Origin: JANXQE01 sp035294005
GTDB lineage: Bacteria > Verrucomicrobiota > Verrucomicrobiia > Limisphaerales > UBA8199
Assembly (NCBI GenBank): GCA_035294005.1
Contig: DATGLT010000188.1
Coordinates: 38,465-102,464, forward strand
Direction of reading: 5' to 3'
Length of the DNA: 64,000 nt
A program made the translations under genes and the position numbers. Below, one piece after another: positions 62,695 through 64,000 of the stretch (its first letter is position 1; every line of letters starts with the position of its first letter). The notes under the pieces are model-generated. The model did no database searches and was not told the origin of the DNA. It was given only the letters and a program-made list of their open reading frames with translations.

Positions 62695-63083
62695 TTCCGT
62701 CATAACCAGGGTCCTCTCACAAAAATTAAACTGCCGAGATGTTTGCCGATCCATGCTGGAGTTGAAGGGGGGCGCGGTTGTGAATCTGCTTGGGCGACTT
62801 TCCAAAAGCCGGGGATGACAAAATCGTCATCGAGGCTTCACGAAACATTCACAATGTGATGCGAGGATCCTGGTGGCAGTTCAGGGTCATTGCCTGAAAC
62901 TGACCTCCCGAATTTGAGATGCGACCATGAAAGAACCAGGCGAGCTTAGAGAAGCCGCCAAGCCCTCACTTCGCAGTCGGGGCAAATGGTTTGCCGTAAC
63001 CACGGGGCCCGGTGGCGCGTCTGGAGGTCAAGCACCACGCTGACCACCCAAACTACCGACCTCAACCACACAGGATAAAACTC
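62695..63083. other. 389-bp gap after tRNA-Ala
   Basis: No convincing gene. Contains a GATGAC/GTCATC inverted repeat at 62814-62831 (6-nt loop), and 38-codon (62927-63043) and 21-codon frames without ribosome sites. The last 20 nt (AGGATAAAACTC) carry the likely ribosome site of the next gene. Confidence 0.45.
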
Positions 63084-64000
63084 ATGAAACGGAATACGCA
63101 AAATATCAGGGACATCATGGCAGTTTGCGCAGTCGCGTCGCTGCCGTTTGCTCAAGGGCTTCTGGCCGCCGAGCCGTACAAAGTGATCGACACCACGCAG
63201 GTGATGGGAAATGGCGGTATCGATTATGTTTACGCCGATAGCGATGGCCGGCGGGCGTACGTGCCGCGCGGGAACCAGACCTTTGTATTCGACCTGGACA
63301 GCCACAAACTCGTGGGTTCGATCACGAACGTCAGCGGCCATGGCGTGGCGATCGACACGCCATCTCATCACGGGTTCAGCAGCAGCAAACCTCTGGGGAT
63401 GTTCGACACCGAAACCATGCAAAAGATAAAGAGCATCGATGTTCAGGGAAGACCCGACGGCATTCTGTTCGAGCCGTTTACCAAGCGCATTTTCGTTTTC
63501 AGTCACCAGGCACCCAGCATCACGATGATCGATCCCAAAGACGGTTCGGTTCTCGGAACCATCGATGTCGGCGGCGCTATGGAACAGGCCCAAAGCGATG
63601 GAATGGGGAAACTCTATGTGGACGTTGAAGACGAGAAAAAGGTTGCCGTGATCGATCTGAAAGAAATGAAAGTGGTCAATAAATATGATCTAGGCGAAAA
63701 GGCGGGCGAACCCGGGGGCCTGGGCCTGGATGTGAAAAACCATCTTTTGTTCGCCATGTGCGGGAACCCTGATGTTTGTGTGGTGGTCAATGCGGACACG
63801 GGAAAAGTCCTCGCGACGCTGCCGATCGGCAAGGGCACTGACGGAGGCGGTTTTAACCCAAACACCATGGAAGCTTTCAGTTCACAGCGCGACGGCACCC
63901 TGACGATTATCAAAGAAAATAGTCCTACCGACTTCTCCGTTGAACAGACGGTTCAAACGAAGCCTGGGTGCAAAACGTGCTCGCTGGACGCAAAGACCGA
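63084..64000 (+). CDS. YncE-like beta-propeller protein, partial
   Basis: The open frame runs off the right edge: 305 residues visible from ATG 63084 (MKRNTQNIRDIMAV), preceded by an AGGA ribosome site. A signal peptide ends near GLLAAEP. Repeats of the YVTN/YncE type follow: VFDLDSHKLVGSITNVSG, MFDTETMQKIKSIDVQGRPDGI, MIDPKDGSVLGTIDVGG, VIDLKEMKVVNKYDLGEKAGEPGGL and VNADTGKVLATLPIGKGTDGGGF. A CKTCS pair close to the edge could be a disulfide or haem/metal site. It is a secreted propeller with unknown ligand. Confidence 0.85.
   Translation, partial: MKRNTQNIRDIMAVCAVASLPFAQGLLAAEPYKVIDTTQVMGNGGIDYVYADSDGRRAYVPRGNQTFVFDLDSHKLVGSITNVSGHGVAIDTPSHHGFSSSKPLGMFDTETMQKIKSIDVQGRPDGILFEPFTKRIFVFSHQAPSITMIDPKDGSVLGTIDVGGAMEQAQSDGMGKLYVDVEDEKKVAVIDLKEMKVVNKYDLGEKAGEPGGLGLDVKNHLLFAMCGNPDVCVVVNADTGKVLATLPIGKGTDGGGFNPNTMEAFSSQRDGTLTIIKENSPTDFSVEQTVQTKPGCKTCSLDAKT

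Noticed and set aside
62927..63043. 38-codon frame between tRNA-Ala and the YncE-like gene
   Set aside because: No ribosome site, Pro/Gly-rich composition without pattern.

Overview
This 64 kb window looks like a chromosomal contig of a Gram-negative member of the Verrucomicrobiota, probably the Pedosphaera/Limisphaerales side. That placement is an inference. It rests on an outer-membrane gene set (LptE, a BamD-like protein, Kdo transferase WaaA, TonB/ExbB/ExbD, a TonB-dependent receptor), a PVC-style pseudopilin with an H-X9-DG tail motif, N-terminal zinc-ribbon proteins, many secreted repeat proteins (LRR, RCC1, NHL), and a moderately high GC content. I see no phage, insertion sequence, integrase, CRISPR array or rRNA operon. 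Most genes belong to the core genome.

Layout. 0-1.7 kb: a coupled pair on the minus strand (a secreted or anchored protein cut by the window edge, and a polytopic membrane protein). 1.8-4.8 kb: a pseudopilin followed by a zinc-finger/beta-propeller membrane protein. 4.8-8.7 kb: a double-ABC ATPase with a TPR membrane protein, and a divergent TatD-type hydrolase. 8.8-11.8 kb: three secreted proteins in a row (LRR, unknown, RCC1). 12.1-16 kb: tcdA, a structured intergenic stretch ending in an intrinsic terminator, and a two-gene ABC exporter. 16-25.6 kb: carbohydrate genes (GH172/DUF2961, PIG-L deacetylase, divergent ROK protein, GH63 glycosidase, SDR dehydrogenase) plus a beta-lactamase-fold hydrolase and a DUF6159-like membrane protein. 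25.9-28 kb: a histone-H1-like protein, a Ser/Asn-rich lipoprotein, a flavin reductase and a 7Fe ferredoxin.

28.3-36.1 kb: OPT transporter, nadA, an aconitase/LeuC-type large subunit, an O-antigen-ligase/TPR protein, and a FecR-domain protein with its own visible promoter and terminator. 36.4-41.5 kb: coaD, DUF177, rpmF, plsX and fabH (CoA and fatty-acid initiation with L32), then a PilZ-like protein and pilT. 41.5-45.1 kb: waaA, a small unknown gene, two structured noncoding stretches and a zinc-ribbon Ser/Thr kinase. 45.1-50.8 kb: a long minus-strand envelope operon (response regulator, prmC, murA, two small proteins, BamD-like, LptE, a small secreted protein). 51-58.6 kb: LysM and OB-fold secreted proteins, then a tonB-exbB-exbD-coiled-coil operon divergent from a large TonB-dependent receptor, which is followed by a plug-like mini-protein. 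58.8-64 kb: xseA, an NHL-repeat protein, an unknown protein, a composite palindromic repeat, tRNA-Ala(CGC) and the start of a YncE-like beta-propeller protein.

The most unusual signals are noncoding. There are nested complementary helices and an intrinsic terminator at about 13.1-13.36 kb, an extended 90-nt hairpin at 43.09-43.17 kb, a hairpin/small-ORF/terminator unit at 43.64-43.81 kb, and a 90-bp composite inverted repeat at 62.39-62.48 kb. At the protein level the notable points are a C-terminal module shared by the LRR and NHL proteins, the plug-like mini-protein behind the receptor, and a translationally linked deacetylase/ROK pair facing a GH172 enzyme. I did all assignments by eye from the translated sequence. 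No database search or folding program was run.
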